A DNA stretch of 64,000 nucleotides, from contig NZ_KE557314.1 of assembly GCF_000442275.2 (NCBI RefSeq), forward strand, positions 961,085-1,025,084. The letters run 5' to 3'. Position numbers and translations under genes: made by a program. This stretch comes from Litoreibacter arenae DSM 19593 (GTDB lineage: Bacteria; Pseudomonadota; Alphaproteobacteria; Rhodobacterales; Rhodobacteraceae). How positions within the stretch are numbered: position 1 is the stretch's first letter; each line of letters opens with the position of its first letter. Below are positions 36,503 through 45,673 of this stretch, piece by piece. The notes below the pieces were generated by a model. It saw nothing but the letters and a program-made list of their open reading frames with translations, was not told the origin of the DNA and ran no database searches.

Positions 36503-36989
36503 CGATGAGCCGTGTGCCTGGCCGGACGTTCTGCGCGACCCACAGCAAGTCCGGCGCTGAAAACGCGACACATCCTTCGGTGGGATGACGTGGCTTGCGC
36601 CAACGGTGAATGAATATAGCGGAACCACGACCGGCGACGGCGTCCGGATAATTCCAGTCTGTCAGCATCACCAGATCGTAAAGTGGATCAGCCCGGCGCA
36701 AGGCTTCATGGCTCGACTCATAGGGTGCGCGCACCATTTGGTTGTAGGAAGGGTCGTTGGGGGCGTCGGACCAGAGGTCCGTAGGGCCGATGGGGATAGC
36801 CCATGGCGCGGGTTGCACAATCCGGTCAGGGCGGTAGAGCATGCCGACGATGTGATGCCTACCCGCTGGCGTTGCCCCGTCGCCTTCGCGCTTGTCATCC
36901 GAGATGCCGCCTTTTCCAATGCTGCACGGGAATACGCCCCCCATGTATCGCGCACCCCATCTGGTCACGACAATGTCTTCCGGTGTCAC
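36492..36989 (-). CDS. L,D-transpeptidase (YkuD domain) protein
   Basis: A 165-residue protein starting at GTG (36989) that overlaps the ribA stop in a GTGA junction. The catalytic YkuD signature is near the C-terminus: IFIHRWRKPRHPTEGCVAFS, with His ~137 and catalytic Cys ~148. These enzymes cross-link peptidoglycan or attach lipoproteins to it and need export. I see no clear signal peptide, so the true start may be different or the protein is cytoplasmic. Pairing with ribA is unusual functionally and may only reflect packing. Confidence 0.85.
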   Translation of the reverse strand: MTPEDIVVTRWGARYMGGVFPCSIGKGGISDDKREGDGATPAGRHHIVGMLYRPDRIVQPAPWAIPIGPTDLWSDAPNDPSYNQMVRAPYESSHEALRRADPLYDLVMLTDWNYPDAVAGRGSAIFIHRWRKPRHPTEGCVAFSAPDLLWVAQNVRPGTRLIVKP

Positions 36990-38065
36990 AGAAGATGCCC
37001 TGACTTGGCCGCCTTGGTTGCAAGGTAATCGGTGTTGTGGTGAGTTTCGCCGACCTTCAAAGGCACTCGTTCGACGACCTCTAACCCGTTTGCCTCCAGC
37101 ATCGCCAGCTTGGCGGGGTTGTTCGTTAACAGCCGCACTTTACTGAAACCCATCGACTTGAGTATTCCGGCACCAATCCTGAAGTCGCGCTCGTCATCCT
37201 CGAACCCAAGCCTGTGGTTGGCCTCGACCGTGTCGAACCCCTGATCCTGAAGCGAGTATGCCCGCATCTTGTTTGCCAGACCGATGCCGCGCCCTTCTTG
37301 GTTCAGGTAGAGCAATACGCCGTGTCCCTCCGACCCCATCTGCGCGAGCGCGCCGCGCAATTGCGGCCCGCAGTCGCATTTCAGCGACCCCAACAGATCA
37401 CCGGTGAAGCAGGCAGAGTGGAGGCGTGTCAGCACCGGCTTCGAGCGGGACGGTTGGCCGATTTCTATCGCGTAGTGCTCCTCACCGCCATCTTCGGGGC
37501 GGAACACGTGCAGACGACCCGCTTCGCTGACTTCCAAGGGCAGGCGAGCGCTGACCAAGGGATGCAACGGGCTAGGGGTCAAAACGATCTTGGCCAATGC
37601 GTCTGCGTCCAGCAAGGTCAGGCTGTTTTGTGCCGCATAGACGGTTGGGTTGTCGAGCTCGGCAGTTAGCACGGCAGGCAACAATCGCGCGTCTTTGGCA
37701 AGCCGGATCGCCAAGCGCGCATCACTTGCATCGCCATCCCGCACGCTCTGCAATGGTCCTTTCATAGGGGCATTCAGGTCGTCGGCAGGATCCGCGACGG
37801 CCATAATCCAGTCGACGGGTGCGTCCGCTGGGACCACAATCCGCGCAAGATCGGTGTCATAGGCGCGGGCTTTCAAGGTGCGGGCGCGCCAGTCGGTGAT
37901 CGCCAGTACCAAAGGCATTCCCGCGATCTGCAACGCTTTCAGCCGTGCCTCGCCTAGCGTTTCGGCGGCAAGCACAAGTGAGGTGCCTATGACGACCGGA
38001 ACGCCCATGCGCAGGTCTGCGCGGGCGCGAGCAGCCAGTTCGATTATGTCAGGTGCCAGTGTCAT
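36986..38065 (-). CDS. ribA: GTP cyclohydrolase II (RibA)
   Basis: A 359-residue protein with the GTP cyclohydrolase II domain in the second half. The zinc ligands are in SACFTGDLLGSLKCDCGPQL near 208-227, and LYLNQEGRGIGLANKM near 250 includes the catalytic Arg/GTP-binding segment. The first ~150 residues resemble a degenerate DHBP-synthase-like domain, a layout seen in alphaproteobacterial RibA proteins of this length. The enzyme opens riboflavin synthesis by cleaving GTP. The next gene (L,D-transpeptidase) overlaps its stop. No FMN riboswitch is evident upstream. Confidence 0.93.
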   Translation of the reverse strand: MTLAPDIIELAARARADLRMGVPVVIGTSLVLAAETLGEARLKALQIAGMPLVLAITDWRARTLKARAYDTDLARIVVPADAPVDWIMAVADPADDLNAPMKGPLQSVRDGDASDARLAIRLAKDARLLPAVLTAELDNPTVYAAQNSLTLLDADALAKIVLTPSPLHPLVSARLPLEVSEAGRLHVFRPEDGGEEHYAIEIGQPSRSKPVLTRLHSACFTGDLLGSLKCDCGPQLRGALAQMGSEGHGVLLYLNQEGRGIGLANKMRAYSLQDQGFDTVEANHRLGFEDDERDFRIGAGILKSMGFSKVRLLTNNPAKLAMLEANGLEVVERVPLKVGETHHNTDYLATKAAKSGHLL

Positions 38066-38227
38066 CGGGCCCGTTCCTGTAACAAAGTGAGCCTTCTTTT
38101 ACGCCAAATGATTGGAAGTTGAAACAAAACCGCCAATCGCGACACGAGGCCGTGAATAACGGCGGCGTGAGTTGTTTCCTTCGATGGTAGCCCACATCCT
38201 TATGGCAACAAAAGAGGACTATGACTG

Positions 38228-38914
38228 ATGGCCCAATTGAAAAAAATCCTGCTCGTGGATGATGACGAGGACCTGCGCGAAGCTCTGTCCGAGCAGTTGA
38301 TCATGACCGAAGATTTCGACGTATTCGAGGCCGCCAATGGTGCCGACGCCATGCAAAAGGCCAAGGAAGCGATTTACGATCTTGTGGTTCTGGACGTTGG
38401 CCTGCCCGACACCGATGGACGGGAATTGTGCCGCCTGATGCGTAAACAGGGTGTGAAATGCCCCATTCTGATGCTGACAGGCCATGACAGCGATGCCGAC
38501 ACTATTCTGGGCCTTGACGCCGGGGCGAATGATTACGTGTCCAAACCGTTCAAGTTTCCGGTTCTGCTGGCCCGTATTCGCGCGCAATTGCGCCAGCACG
38601 AACAGTCCGAGGACGCGGTTTTCCAGCTTGGGCCATACACGTTCAAACCAGCCATGAAGATGCTGATCACCGAAGACGAGAAGAAGATTCGCCTGACCGA
38701 GAAAGAGACGAACATACTGAAGTTCCTCTACCGCTCGAACGATGGTGTCGTCGCCCGCGACGTGCTGCTGCACGAGGTGTGGGGGTACAACGCCGGGGTC
38801 ACCACGCACACTTTGGAGACGCATATTTACCGTTTGCGCCAGAAAATAGAACCAGATCCGTCAAATGCCCGCCTTCTTGTGACCGAATCTGGCGGTTATA
38901 AATTGAATGTCTGA
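38228..38914 (+). CDS. OmpR-family response regulator
   Basis: A 228-residue two-domain regulator. The receiver domain (~1-120) has the acidic pocket in ILLVDDDEDL, the phospho-acceptor in LVVLDVGLPDTDG (Asp ~55), Thr in LMLTGHD and Lys in VSKPFKFP. The C-terminal winged helix is RLTEKETNILKFLYRSNDG with LETHIYRLRQKIE and the ending GGYKLNV. No sensor kinase is adjacent. The orphan context and sequence style resemble CenR-type essential envelope regulators of alphaproteobacteria, but I could not verify that. Confidence 0.9.
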   Translation: MAQLKKILLVDDDEDLREALSEQLIMTEDFDVFEAANGADAMQKAKEAIYDLVVLDVGLPDTDGRELCRLMRKQGVKCPILMLTGHDSDADTILGLDAGANDYVSKPFKFPVLLARIRAQLRQHEQSEDAVFQLGPYTFKPAMKMLITEDEKKIRLTEKETNILKFLYRSNDGVVARDVLLHEVWGYNAGVTTHTLETHIYRLRQKIEPDPSNARLLVTESGGYKLNV

Positions 38915-38916
38915 GG

Positions 38917-38932
38917 TTTGACCTTGGTCAAA
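38917..38932. repeat. Palindrome just after the response-regulator stop
   Basis: TTTGACC-TT-GGTCAAA forms a near-perfect 16-base dyad 3 bases past the stop codon. It could be a protein-binding site for a promoter downstream, or simply a hairpin in the 3' untranslated region. A terminator follows at 38986. Confidence 0.4.
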
Positions 38933-38985
38933 GTTCCCCTGATCGCGGCGGGGTAATGCTGCGGTATTCTCCCTGTTGGACTTGG

Positions 38986-39013
38986 CCCGAGCTTTATGCT
39001 CGGGTCTTTTTTT
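38986..39013 (+). terminator. Rho-independent terminator downstream of the response regulator
   Basis: CCCGAGC pairs with GCTCGGG across TTTAT (38986-39004), followed by TCTTTTTTT. Confidence 0.93.
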
Positions 39014-39099
39014 GTCTACATGGTAGGCTCATATCTTTCCTTGTGGTGGCCGAGCCCGCACAAGACTAACCTGCGCCCAAGCCAAACCGGAGAAATGTC

Positions 39100-39888
39100 A
39101 TGCCCTTTACCCTCGCTACCTGGAACATCAACTCGGTCCGTCTGCGCGAGGAGTTGGTGCTAAGGCTGCTGCGCGAGGAAGCCCCCGATGTGCTGTGCCT
39201 GCAAGAATGTAAAAGCCCCGTCGACAAGATCCCGCTCGAAGGGCTGCACGCGCTTGGCTACACGCATATGGTTGCACGGGGGCAGAAGGGGTACAACGGC
39301 GTCGCTATCATTTCGCGCCTGCCATTGGTCGAAGCTGCTGCCGAGGATTACGCCACCCTTGGCCATGCCCGCCACGTCGCCGCGCGACTGGAAAACGGGG
39401 TCGTCATCCACAACCACTATGTCCCGGCTGGCGGCGATGTTCCCGACCGTGAGGTGAACGACAAGTTCGGGCAAAAGCTGGACTACCTGACAGAACTGCG
39501 TGACGCGTTTCATGGCGACAAGCCGTCGAAATCCATCCTCGTTGGTGACCTGAACATCGCGCCCCGTGAGGATGACGTCTGGTCCCACAAGCAGTTGCTG
39601 AAGGTCGTGAGCCACACACCCATTGAGGTCGAGCATTTCAACGAAGTGATGGATGCGGGCGGCTGGGCCGACGTGACTCGAAACGACATACCCGAAGGAC
39701 AACTATATTCGTGGTGGTCTTACCGCGCCAAGGACTGGGACGCGGCTGACAAGGGTCGTCGTCTGGATCACGTTTGGGCAACGGCTGATATTGCTGCGGC
39801 GGGCCACTCATCGCGCGTGTTGCGCGATGTGCGCGGCTGGGAAAAACCGTCAGATCACGCGCCCGTCTTTGCGACATTTGATCTTTGA
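39100..39888 (+). CDS. xthA: Exodeoxyribonuclease III
   Basis: A 262-residue AP endonuclease/3'-exonuclease of the Xth family. The active-site segments are LATWNINSVRLR at ~4-15, LCLQECKSP near 33 (catalytic Glu), GDLNIAPREDDVW near 150 (Asp/Asn), and RLDHVWA plus EKPSDHAPVFATF at the C-terminus (Asp-His pair). It repairs abasic sites in DNA. GGAGAAATGTC precedes the ATG. The following gene starts after the stop with a short gap. Confidence 0.94.
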   Translation: MPFTLATWNINSVRLREELVLRLLREEAPDVLCLQECKSPVDKIPLEGLHALGYTHMVARGQKGYNGVAIISRLPLVEAAAEDYATLGHARHVAARLENGVVIHNHYVPAGGDVPDREVNDKFGQKLDYLTELRDAFHGDKPSKSILVGDLNIAPREDDVWSHKQLLKVVSHTPIEVEHFNEVMDAGGWADVTRNDIPEGQLYSWWSYRAKDWDAADKGRRLDHVWATADIAAAGHSSRVLRDVRGWEKPSDHAPVFATFDL

Positions 39889-39941
39889 GCAAAGAGCGCA
39901 CATATACAGGGCAACTGAGCCTGAACACCGAGGATAAAAGC

Positions 39942-40859
39942 ATGCTTGAACTGAACGTAGGCGGCATCCCCGCCGGTGGTAGCGACCTTATCAAAGACAC
40001 GAGCGAAGCGACCTTCATGGTCGATGTGATAGAAGCCAGCCATGAAGTGCCTGTGATAGTTGACTTCTGGGCACCGTGGTGCGGCCCGTGCAAGACACTG
40101 GGGCCAGCGCTGGAACAGGGCGTCAAGGACGCCAAAGGCGCGGTTAAAATGGTCAAGGTCGATGTGGACCAGAACCAGCAAATCGCGGGCCAGCTGCAAA
40201 TCCAGTCCATCCCGACGGTCTATGCGTTCTACAAAGGTAAGCCGATTGACGCCTTTCAAGGCGCGCTGCCTGCCAGCGAAATCAAGACCTTCATCGACAA
40301 GTTGATCGCTGAATCCGGCGGCGAAGTGGATGAAGGTCTGGGCGAGGCAATCGCGGCGGCCGAGGCGATGCTGGACGAAGGCGCGGCTGTTGACGCGGCG
40401 CAAACATTTGCGGCGATCCTTGGCGAAGAGCCGAACAACCCTGCCGCCTATGGCGGTCTGATCCGCGCGCATCTGGCACTTGAAGAGTTGGATAAAGCCG
40501 CGGCCTTGCTTGAAAACGCACCAGCCGAGCTGAACGGGCTGCCCGAGATTGAAGCTGCCCGGGCGCAGTTGGAGTTGCTTCAGCAAGCGGCGAACACCGG
40601 CCCCGCCGCAGAGTTGCAGGCAAAGGTAGACGAAAACCCCGACGACCATCAGGCGCGTCTTGATCTGGCCGTAGCGCTCCATGCTTCCGGCGACGCGCAA
40701 GGCGCGGTGGACCATCTTCTGGAGCTTTTCCGCCGTGACCGCGAATGGAACGACGGTGCCGCCAAGGCGCAGTTGTTTACCGTTTTCGATGCGTTGAAAC
40801 CTGATGACCCAATCGTGTTGAACGGTCGGCGCAAATTGTCGTCGATGATATTTGTCTGA
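39942..40859 (+). CDS. Thioredoxin-TPR protein (YbbN/CnoX-like)
   Basis: A protein of 305 residues from the ATG at 39942 (GAGGATAAAAGC in front). A thioredoxin domain at ~1-120 has the full active site WAPWCGPCK near 42-50, unlike E. coli CnoX, which lacks the two cysteines. The C-terminal ~180 residues form TPR-like helices (AEAMLDEGAAVDAAQTFAAI, AAAYGGLIRAHLAL-like repeats). CnoX-type proteins bind unfolding clients during oxidative stress and hand them to chaperones. The intact CxxC suggests that redox activity is retained. The next gene starts at 40881. Confidence 0.9.
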   Translation: MLELNVGGIPAGGSDLIKDTSEATFMVDVIEASHEVPVIVDFWAPWCGPCKTLGPALEQGVKDAKGAVKMVKVDVDQNQQIAGQLQIQSIPTVYAFYKGKPIDAFQGALPASEIKTFIDKLIAESGGEVDEGLGEAIAAAEAMLDEGAAVDAAQTFAAILGEEPNNPAAYGGLIRAHLALEELDKAAALLENAPAELNGLPEIEAARAQLELLQQAANTGPAAELQAKVDENPDDHQARLDLAVALHASGDAQGAVDHLLELFRRDREWNDGAAKAQLFTVFDALKPDDPIVLNGRRKLSSMIFV

Positions 40860-40880
40860 TTGGGGTGGCGGGCTAAGTCC

Positions 40881-41528
40881 ATGCTTATGATGAACCCAGC
40901 TGACCTTCCCGACACGATCCCGGTTTTCCCTTTGCCCGGCGCACTTTTGCTGCCCCGGGCAAGGCTGCCGCTGCACCTTTTCGAGCCGCGCTACTTGCAG
41001 ATGTTCGAGGATGTGTTGAAGACGCCTCACCGCCTGATTGGCATGGTGCAACCGCACAAGGGGCCGAAAGGCGAGGAGCAGTTGCACGCCATTGGCTGTG
41101 CGGGCCGGATTACTCAGTTTTCCGAAACGGAAGACGGTCGCTATATGATCACCCTCGCGGGAATCTCGCGCTTTCGCATCACGCAGGAAGTCACCGGATT
41201 CAGCCCCTACCGTAAAGCGGAAGTAAGCTGGGCAGGGTTCGAGCGCGATATGGGCGCGTCCGAGAAGGACGAGAAGTTTGATCGTGACGCTTTCTTGGCG
41301 GTGTTGAAACGCTTCTTCGATGCACATGACCTTCAGACCGACTGGGAAAGCCTGAAGGACGCGGAGACGGAGTTACTGATCAACTCCCTTTCCATGCTGT
41401 GCCCGTTCGACCCTGAAGAAAAACAGGCGCTTCTGGAAGCGCCGTCGCTTGGGACTCGTAGGGAAACCTTGACGACATTGATTGAGTTCTCCCTACGTGG
41501 TGGCTCGTCAGAGGAGATTTTGCAATGA
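40881..41528 (+). CDS. Lon-N (LON substrate-binding) domain protein
   Basis: A protein of 215 residues from the ATG at 40881. The sequence matches the stand-alone Lon N-terminal domain family (PF02190, COG2802): [43 protein letters not shown]. There is no ATPase or protease domain. A role in recruiting substrates or partners is inferred for the family. Its stop overlaps the Trm112-like start (ATGA at 41525-41528). Confidence 0.9.
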   Translation: MLMMNPADLPDTIPVFPLPGALLLPRARLPLHLFEPRYLQMFEDVLKTPHRLIGMVQPHKGPKGEEQLHAIGCAGRITQFSETEDGRYMITLAGISRFRITQEVTGFSPYRKAEVSWAGFERDMGASEKDEKFDRDAFLAVLKRFFDAHDLQTDWESLKDAETELLINSLSMLCPFDPEEKQALLEAPSLGTRRETLTTLIEFSLRGGSSEEILQ

Positions 41529-41704
41529 CCGAACCCAGCTTCGACCGCCACATGCTGGAAGGTCTGGTCTGCCCCGTCACGCAGGCCACCCTGTCCTATG
41601 ATGCGGAAAAACAGGAACTGGTTTCCAAGGCCGCGAAACTGGCTTTTCCCATTCGCGGTGGTATCCCGATCATGCTGGTCGACGAGGCACGGCAGCTGGA
41701 CTAA
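41525..41704 (+). CDS. Trm112-family (UPF0434) small protein
   Basis: A 59-residue protein beginning [37 protein letters not shown] near the C-terminus is the UPF0434/Trm112 hallmark. The family usually has CPxC zinc ligands, but here the first pair reads CPVT and no further cysteine follows, so zinc is not expected. Bacterial function is unknown; eukaryotic Trm112 activates methyltransferases. The ATG overlaps the Lon-N stop by 4 bases, and its own last 4 bases overlap the convergent UbiH-type gene. Confidence 0.88.
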   Translation: MTEPSFDRHMLEGLVCPVTQATLSYDAEKQELVSKAAKLAFPIRGGIPIMLVDEARQLD

Positions 41705-42927
41705 AGCGCCCGGCCTTGCAACAGGCGGGGCAGATCGCCGGTCAATCCTGCCGCCTCGCGGATAAAGCTGCGACGTAGGGCCGGGATCGCGTTGACGACG
41801 CCCATGCCGATATCCCGCCCTGCGCGAAGAAATGAATTGTCGTTTGAAAACAATCCGTTGAAACTGTTGGTCGCCATGGCCAGCGTCGCGGTGTCAAACC
41901 GCCGCCATTCCGAATATCGTGCCAGAACCGCGTCGGCGCCGACATCCTCCCCACGCCGGCGGGCATCCACGAGCACCTGCGCCAAGGCACCGACATCGCG
42001 TAGACCAAGGTTCAACCCTTGACCTGCAATCGGGTGCACCCCGTGCGCCGCATCGCCCACGAGCGCCAGTCGTTGATCCGTGATGCGGTTCGCCAATGTC
42101 AGGTTCAACGGATATGAAAACCGTGCGCCAGCGACGTGAATATCGCCCAAGAAGTCCCCGAAGGCAGGGCGCAGCGCGTCGATGAACTCATCGTCGCTGA
42201 GGTCTGATAGTTCAGCCGCCCGCTCATGTGTCTCTGCCCACACGATCGAGCTGCGATTGCCCGTCAGCGGCAGGATGGCCAAGGGGCCGGCAGGCATGAA
42301 GAACTGGTGCGCAATCCCGTTGTGCGGCAACTGGTGGCCGATCGCTGCGACCAGCGCCGTTTGCCCGTAATCCTTGAAGCTGCGCCCTATGCCCGCGCGT
42401 TCTGCCACGCCGCTGCGGCGTCCGTCGCACCCCACCAAAAGACGCGTGCGAATAGTAGCGCCCGACGCAAGTGAAACGCTCGCCCCAGCTGCGTCCACCG
42501 TTTGCGCGATCACCGTTTCCGGCGTCAAATGTGTGATGCGTGACTCATCAGCAATCCGGTCCAGAAAAGCGCGGCGAAGGTGGCGGTCCTCGACCATGAA
42601 GCCCATCGGACCTTCTTCGATCTCGGCATGGTCGAAATGCATCCAGAAGGGTGACGGACCTTCACCCGCACGCCCGTCCGTGACCTTGATTTCCAGCATC
42701 GGCTGCGCGTCGGGCGACACCGTTTCCCAGATGCCGACAGCGTCCAGTAAGCGTTTCGAGGCCAGTGCCAGCGCGTAGGCGCGCCCGTCGAAGCTGTCCT
42801 CTTTTACCGCATCGACAGGCAGGCTGTCGATCAACGTGACGGAAAGGCCACCGCTGGCCAAGGCAATCGCAAGCGCGCAGCCGTTCAGGCCGCCGCCGAC
42901 AATCGCAATATCGCTGTCATACTTCAT
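41701..42927 (-). CDS. UbiH/UbiF/COQ6-family ubiquinone hydroxylase
   Basis: A flavin monooxygenase of 408 residues from the ATG at 42927, which has GAGGGAT directly in front. The FAD Rossmann motif [19 protein letters not shown] is at ~9-27, the second family motif in [16 protein letters not shown], and [20 protein letters not shown] near 280 binds flavin. These enzymes hydroxylate the ubiquinone ring at C5, C6 or C1; which position cannot be told from sequence. It converges on the Trm112-like gene with a 4-base overlap and is divergent from the amidase. Confidence 0.9.
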   Translation of the reverse strand: MKYDSDIAIVGGGLNGCALAIALASGGLSVTLIDSLPVDAVKEDSFDGRAYALALASKRLLDAVGIWETVSPDAQPMLEIKVTDGRAGEGPSPFWMHFDHAEIEEGPMGFMVEDRHLRRAFLDRIADESRITHLTPETVIAQTVDAAGASVSLASGATIRTRLLVGCDGRRSGVAERAGIGRSFKDYGQTALVAAIGHQLPHNGIAHQFFMPAGPLAILPLTGNRSSIVWAETHERAAELSDLSDDEFIDALRPAFGDFLGDIHVAGARFSYPLNLTLANRITDQRLALVGDAAHGVHPIAGQGLNLGLRDVGALAQVLVDARRRGEDVGADAVLARYSEWRRFDTATLAMATNSFNGLFSNDNSFLRAGRDIGMGVVNAIPALRRSFIREAAGLTGDLPRLLQGRAL

Positions 42928-43012
42928 ATCCCTCAATATGAGCGGTCGTGCGGGATTGTCCATGCGCGTTGCCGCCGCTACCCTCGCGCCAAATCAGCGC
43001 AAGGAGCAGACG

Positions 43013-44344
43013 ATGTCGGAAAAATGGCTGCACATGACTGCATGCGACTTGGGTCGCGCTATCGGGGCGGGGGAGGTTGATCCAGTCGCCTTGACCGAGA
43101 CCTATCTGGATGCGGCTCACAGCCACGAGTTGTCCGACCGCATTTATGCCCGCCTGACAGAGGATCGTGCCCGCGCCGAGGCAAAGGCGTCGAAGGCGCG
43201 GGCGGATATCGGTCAGCGCCGCGGCTTGCTCGACGGTGTTCCGATTTCCTGGAAAGACCTGTTCGACACCGCAGGTGTCGCGACAGAGGCGGGCAGCGCT
43301 TTGCTCAAGGATCGCGTCCCCGATGCCGATGCCGAGGTCTTGGTAAATGCGACACATGCAGGAACGATCTGTCTGGGCAAAACACACATGTCTGAGCTGG
43401 CGTTTTCGGGGATCGGATTGAACCCCGTGACCGCCACGCCCCCTTGCGTGAACGATCTGGACGCCGTGGCAGGCGGGTCGTCTTCAGGTGCGGCTACGTC
43501 CGTAGCGTTCGGACTGGCGGCGGCGGGGATCGGGTCTGATACCGGAGGCTCCGTCCGTATTCCTGCCGCATGGAACGATCTTGTCGGGCTGAAAACGACC
43601 AACGGGCGCGTCAGCGGCAAAGGCACGGTCCCGCTTTGCGACCGTTTCGACACGGTCGGGCCGCTCTGCCGCTCTGTTGAGGACGCTGCGCATCTTTTGG
43701 CGGCACTGGAGGGCGGCAAGCCCGCTGATCTGAGAACCACGTCGCTGGACGGCGCACGGTTGATGCTGCTGGAAACGGTCGCGTTCGACGATATCCGCCC
43801 TGAACCGAAAACGGGCTTCGACAGCGCGGTGGAACGTCTGCAAGCGGCCGGCGCGGTGGTCGAGCGGAAAGAAGCGCCGGAGGCGGCTGAGGCGCTCGCT
43901 TTGTCGGGTATCCTGTTCGCACCGGAAGGCTACGGCATCTGGAAAGACGTTATTGAGGCGAACCCGGACCTCATGTTCCCCGAGATTTTGCAGCGCTTCC
44001 GTTCCGGTGCAAATGTCTCTGCCCCCGACTATGTTGCAGGTTGGCGCAAGCTGGAGGATCTCCGCAAAATCTGGAACGCCAGAATTGCCGGATATGACGC
44101 GGTAATACTGCCGACCTCGCCGATATTACCCCCGAATGCGGACAGATTGCTGACGGACAGCGACTACTACGTCACCGAAAACCTGCTTGCGCTGCGTAAT
44201 ACCCGGATCGGCAACCTGATGAACTCGGCTGGGATCACCTTGCCGACAGGGGTGCCGTCTGCGGGGATCATGTTCTTGGGGACGCCAAACTCCGAAGAAC
44301 GCCTGTTGCGGCTTTGTGCCGCCGCAGAGCGGGCGCTGATCTGA
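43013..44344 (+). CDS. Amidase signature enzyme
   Basis: A protein of 443 residues from the ATG at 43013 (AAGGAG 7 bases upstream); longer in-frame starts run through the divergent gene's promoter. The catalytic triad is visible: Lys in GVPISWKDLFDTAG near 75, Ser-cis-Ser in GGSSSGAATSVAFG near 150, and GSDTGGSVRIPAAWN near 172 with the nucleophilic Ser. It hydrolyses amide or related bonds; the substrate could be indole-acetamide-like, an acyl-amide or a GatA-like target, but GatB/C are not adjacent. It precedes an aminotransferase and ftsK, an order seen in related genomes. Confidence 0.88.
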   Translation: MSEKWLHMTACDLGRAIGAGEVDPVALTETYLDAAHSHELSDRIYARLTEDRARAEAKASKARADIGQRRGLLDGVPISWKDLFDTAGVATEAGSALLKDRVPDADAEVLVNATHAGTICLGKTHMSELAFSGIGLNPVTATPPCVNDLDAVAGGSSSGAATSVAFGLAAAGIGSDTGGSVRIPAAWNDLVGLKTTNGRVSGKGTVPLCDRFDTVGPLCRSVEDAAHLLAALEGGKPADLRTTSLDGARLMLLETVAFDDIRPEPKTGFDSAVERLQAAGAVVERKEAPEAAEALALSGILFAPEGYGIWKDVIEANPDLMFPEILQRFRSGANVSAPDYVAGWRKLEDLRKIWNARIAGYDAVILPTSPILPPNADRLLTDSDYYVTENLLALRNTRIGNLMNSAGITLPTGVPSAGIMFLGTPNSEERLLRLCAAAERALI

Positions 44345-44373
44345 TGGGCCAAAAAGACACAGGCCTGTGACCA

Positions 44374-44413
44374 CGTAGCTGAAATCGCGGTCCTTTTTCT
44401 GGACCGCGCTACG
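44374..44413. repeat. Imperfect inverted repeat between amidase and aminotransferase
   Basis: CGCGGTCC (44386-44393) and GGACCGCG (44401-44408) pair across a TTTTTCT loop. Outer arms CGTAGC and GCTACG extend it after a 6-base bulge on the left. No T run follows, so it is not a normal terminator. It may be a 3'-end structure of the amidase message or a regulatory hairpin before the aminotransferase. Confidence 0.45.
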
Positions 44414-44484
44414 CTGCTTGGGTTAGCTTGGACAAAACGGGGCGTTAATGATCCCGATCCTTGAGGCAGTAAAAGTGGGTCCAA

Positions 44485-45657
44485 ATGACCTTTCCTGAGC
44501 GGTTTTCGAACCTGCCACCATATGCATTTCCGCGTTTGCGGTCGCTTCTCGCCGGGTTGGAGCCGGGCGGGGTGCCTGTGGATATGACGATTGGCTCGCC
44601 GCTTCATCCGTTTCCACACTGGATCAGCGAGATCGTTGCTGCGCACGCGGCCGGGTTTGGCGGCTATCCGCCGAACGACGGGACGCCTGAGCTTCAGTCC
44701 GCAATCGCGGCGTGGATCGCGCGGAGATACGGCGTCTCTGTTGAGGCCGGAACGCAGATCATGCCGCTCAACGGCACCCGCGAAGGCCTGTTCAACGCGG
44801 CGCTGGCGCTATGCCCCGAGGAAAAGAGCGGCAAACCCGTCATCCTGACGCCAAACCCGTTTTATCAGGTATATGCCGTCGCCGCGCTGGCCGTCGGGGC
44901 GGAGCCTGTCTATGTGCCCGCAACCCGCGATACTGATTTTATGCCCGACTTCGCGTCCCTGTCCGAAGACGTGTTGAAACGTACTGCGATTGCGTACATT
45001 TGCTCGCCTTCCAACCCGCAAGGCGCGGTCGCGACGCCAGAATACTGGGCGGACCTGCTGGCATTGGCCGAAAAACACGACTTCAAGATTTTTGCGGACG
45101 AGTGCTATTCCGAGATCTACCGCGAGGCGGCCCCTATGGGCGCATTGACCGCGGCCAAGGATCACGACCCAGAACGGGTGGTCTTGTTCAATTCGCTGTC
45201 GAAACGCTCGAACCTCGCAGGGTTGCGGTCCGGCTTCGCGGCAAGTGGCCCTGAAAACGTCAAGCGCCTGAAGGCGCTGCGGGCCTATGCAGGTGCGCCG
45301 CTGCCGCTGCCGTTGCAGCGCGTGGCGGAAATGGTCTGGGCTGACGAAGAACATGTCGAGGCGAACCGCGCCCTCTACCGCGAAAAGCTGGATTTCAGCG
45401 ACTCGCTGTTTGGCGATGTGGAAGGCTACAAGCCACCCCAAGCCGGCTTCTTCCTGTGGCTTCCGGTTGAAGACGGTGAAGAAACCACCAAGAAGCTGTG
45501 GTCCGAGACCGGGGTCAAAGTGCTGCCCGGTGCATATCTGGGCCGCGATTATCAGGGGTCAAACCCCGGTGCGAATTATATCCGGGTGGCTTTGGTCGCC
45601 CCAATGAACGAACTGCAGCCGGGGCTGACCCGCCTCAAAAGCTGCGTATACGGTTGA
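44485..45657 (+). CDS. PLP aminotransferase class I/II (DapC-like)
   Basis: A 390-residue fold-type I aminotransferase. The PLP lysine lies in [18 protein letters not shown] near 237-254, and [26 protein letters not shown] and YIRVALVAP are further cofactor and substrate segments. Similarity is to N-succinyldiaminopimelate aminotransferase (DapC), which would feed lysine and peptidoglycan synthesis. The position just upstream of ftsK supports a cell-wall link but does not prove it. No strong ribosome site is seen before the ATG. Confidence 0.87.
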   Translation: MTFPERFSNLPPYAFPRLRSLLAGLEPGGVPVDMTIGSPLHPFPHWISEIVAAHAAGFGGYPPNDGTPELQSAIAAWIARRYGVSVEAGTQIMPLNGTREGLFNAALALCPEEKSGKPVILTPNPFYQVYAVAALAVGAEPVYVPATRDTDFMPDFASLSEDVLKRTAIAYICSPSNPQGAVATPEYWADLLALAEKHDFKIFADECYSEIYREAAPMGALTAAKDHDPERVVLFNSLSKRSNLAGLRSGFAASGPENVKRLKALRAYAGAPLPLPLQRVAEMVWADEEHVEANRALYREKLDFSDSLFGDVEGYKPPQAGFFLWLPVEDGEETTKKLWSETGVKVLPGAYLGRDYQGSNPGANYIRVALVAPMNELQPGLTRLKSCVYG

Positions 45658-45673
45658 AGGTGAGGAAGTAATC

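Noticed and set aside
38066-38227. FMN riboswitch upstream of ribA
   Set aside because: ribA reads leftward from 38065, and the upstream bases show no recognisable RFN-element conserved segments.
39855-41327. A 490-residue open frame on the minus strand
   Set aside because: It runs antisense to both the thioredoxin-TPR and Lon-N genes, which have clear family sequences; no motif was seen in the antisense product.
42836-43012. Longer amidase start
   Set aside because: The extension overlaps the divergent UbiH-family gene; AAGGAG before the ATG at 43013 and the family start favour the shorter protein.
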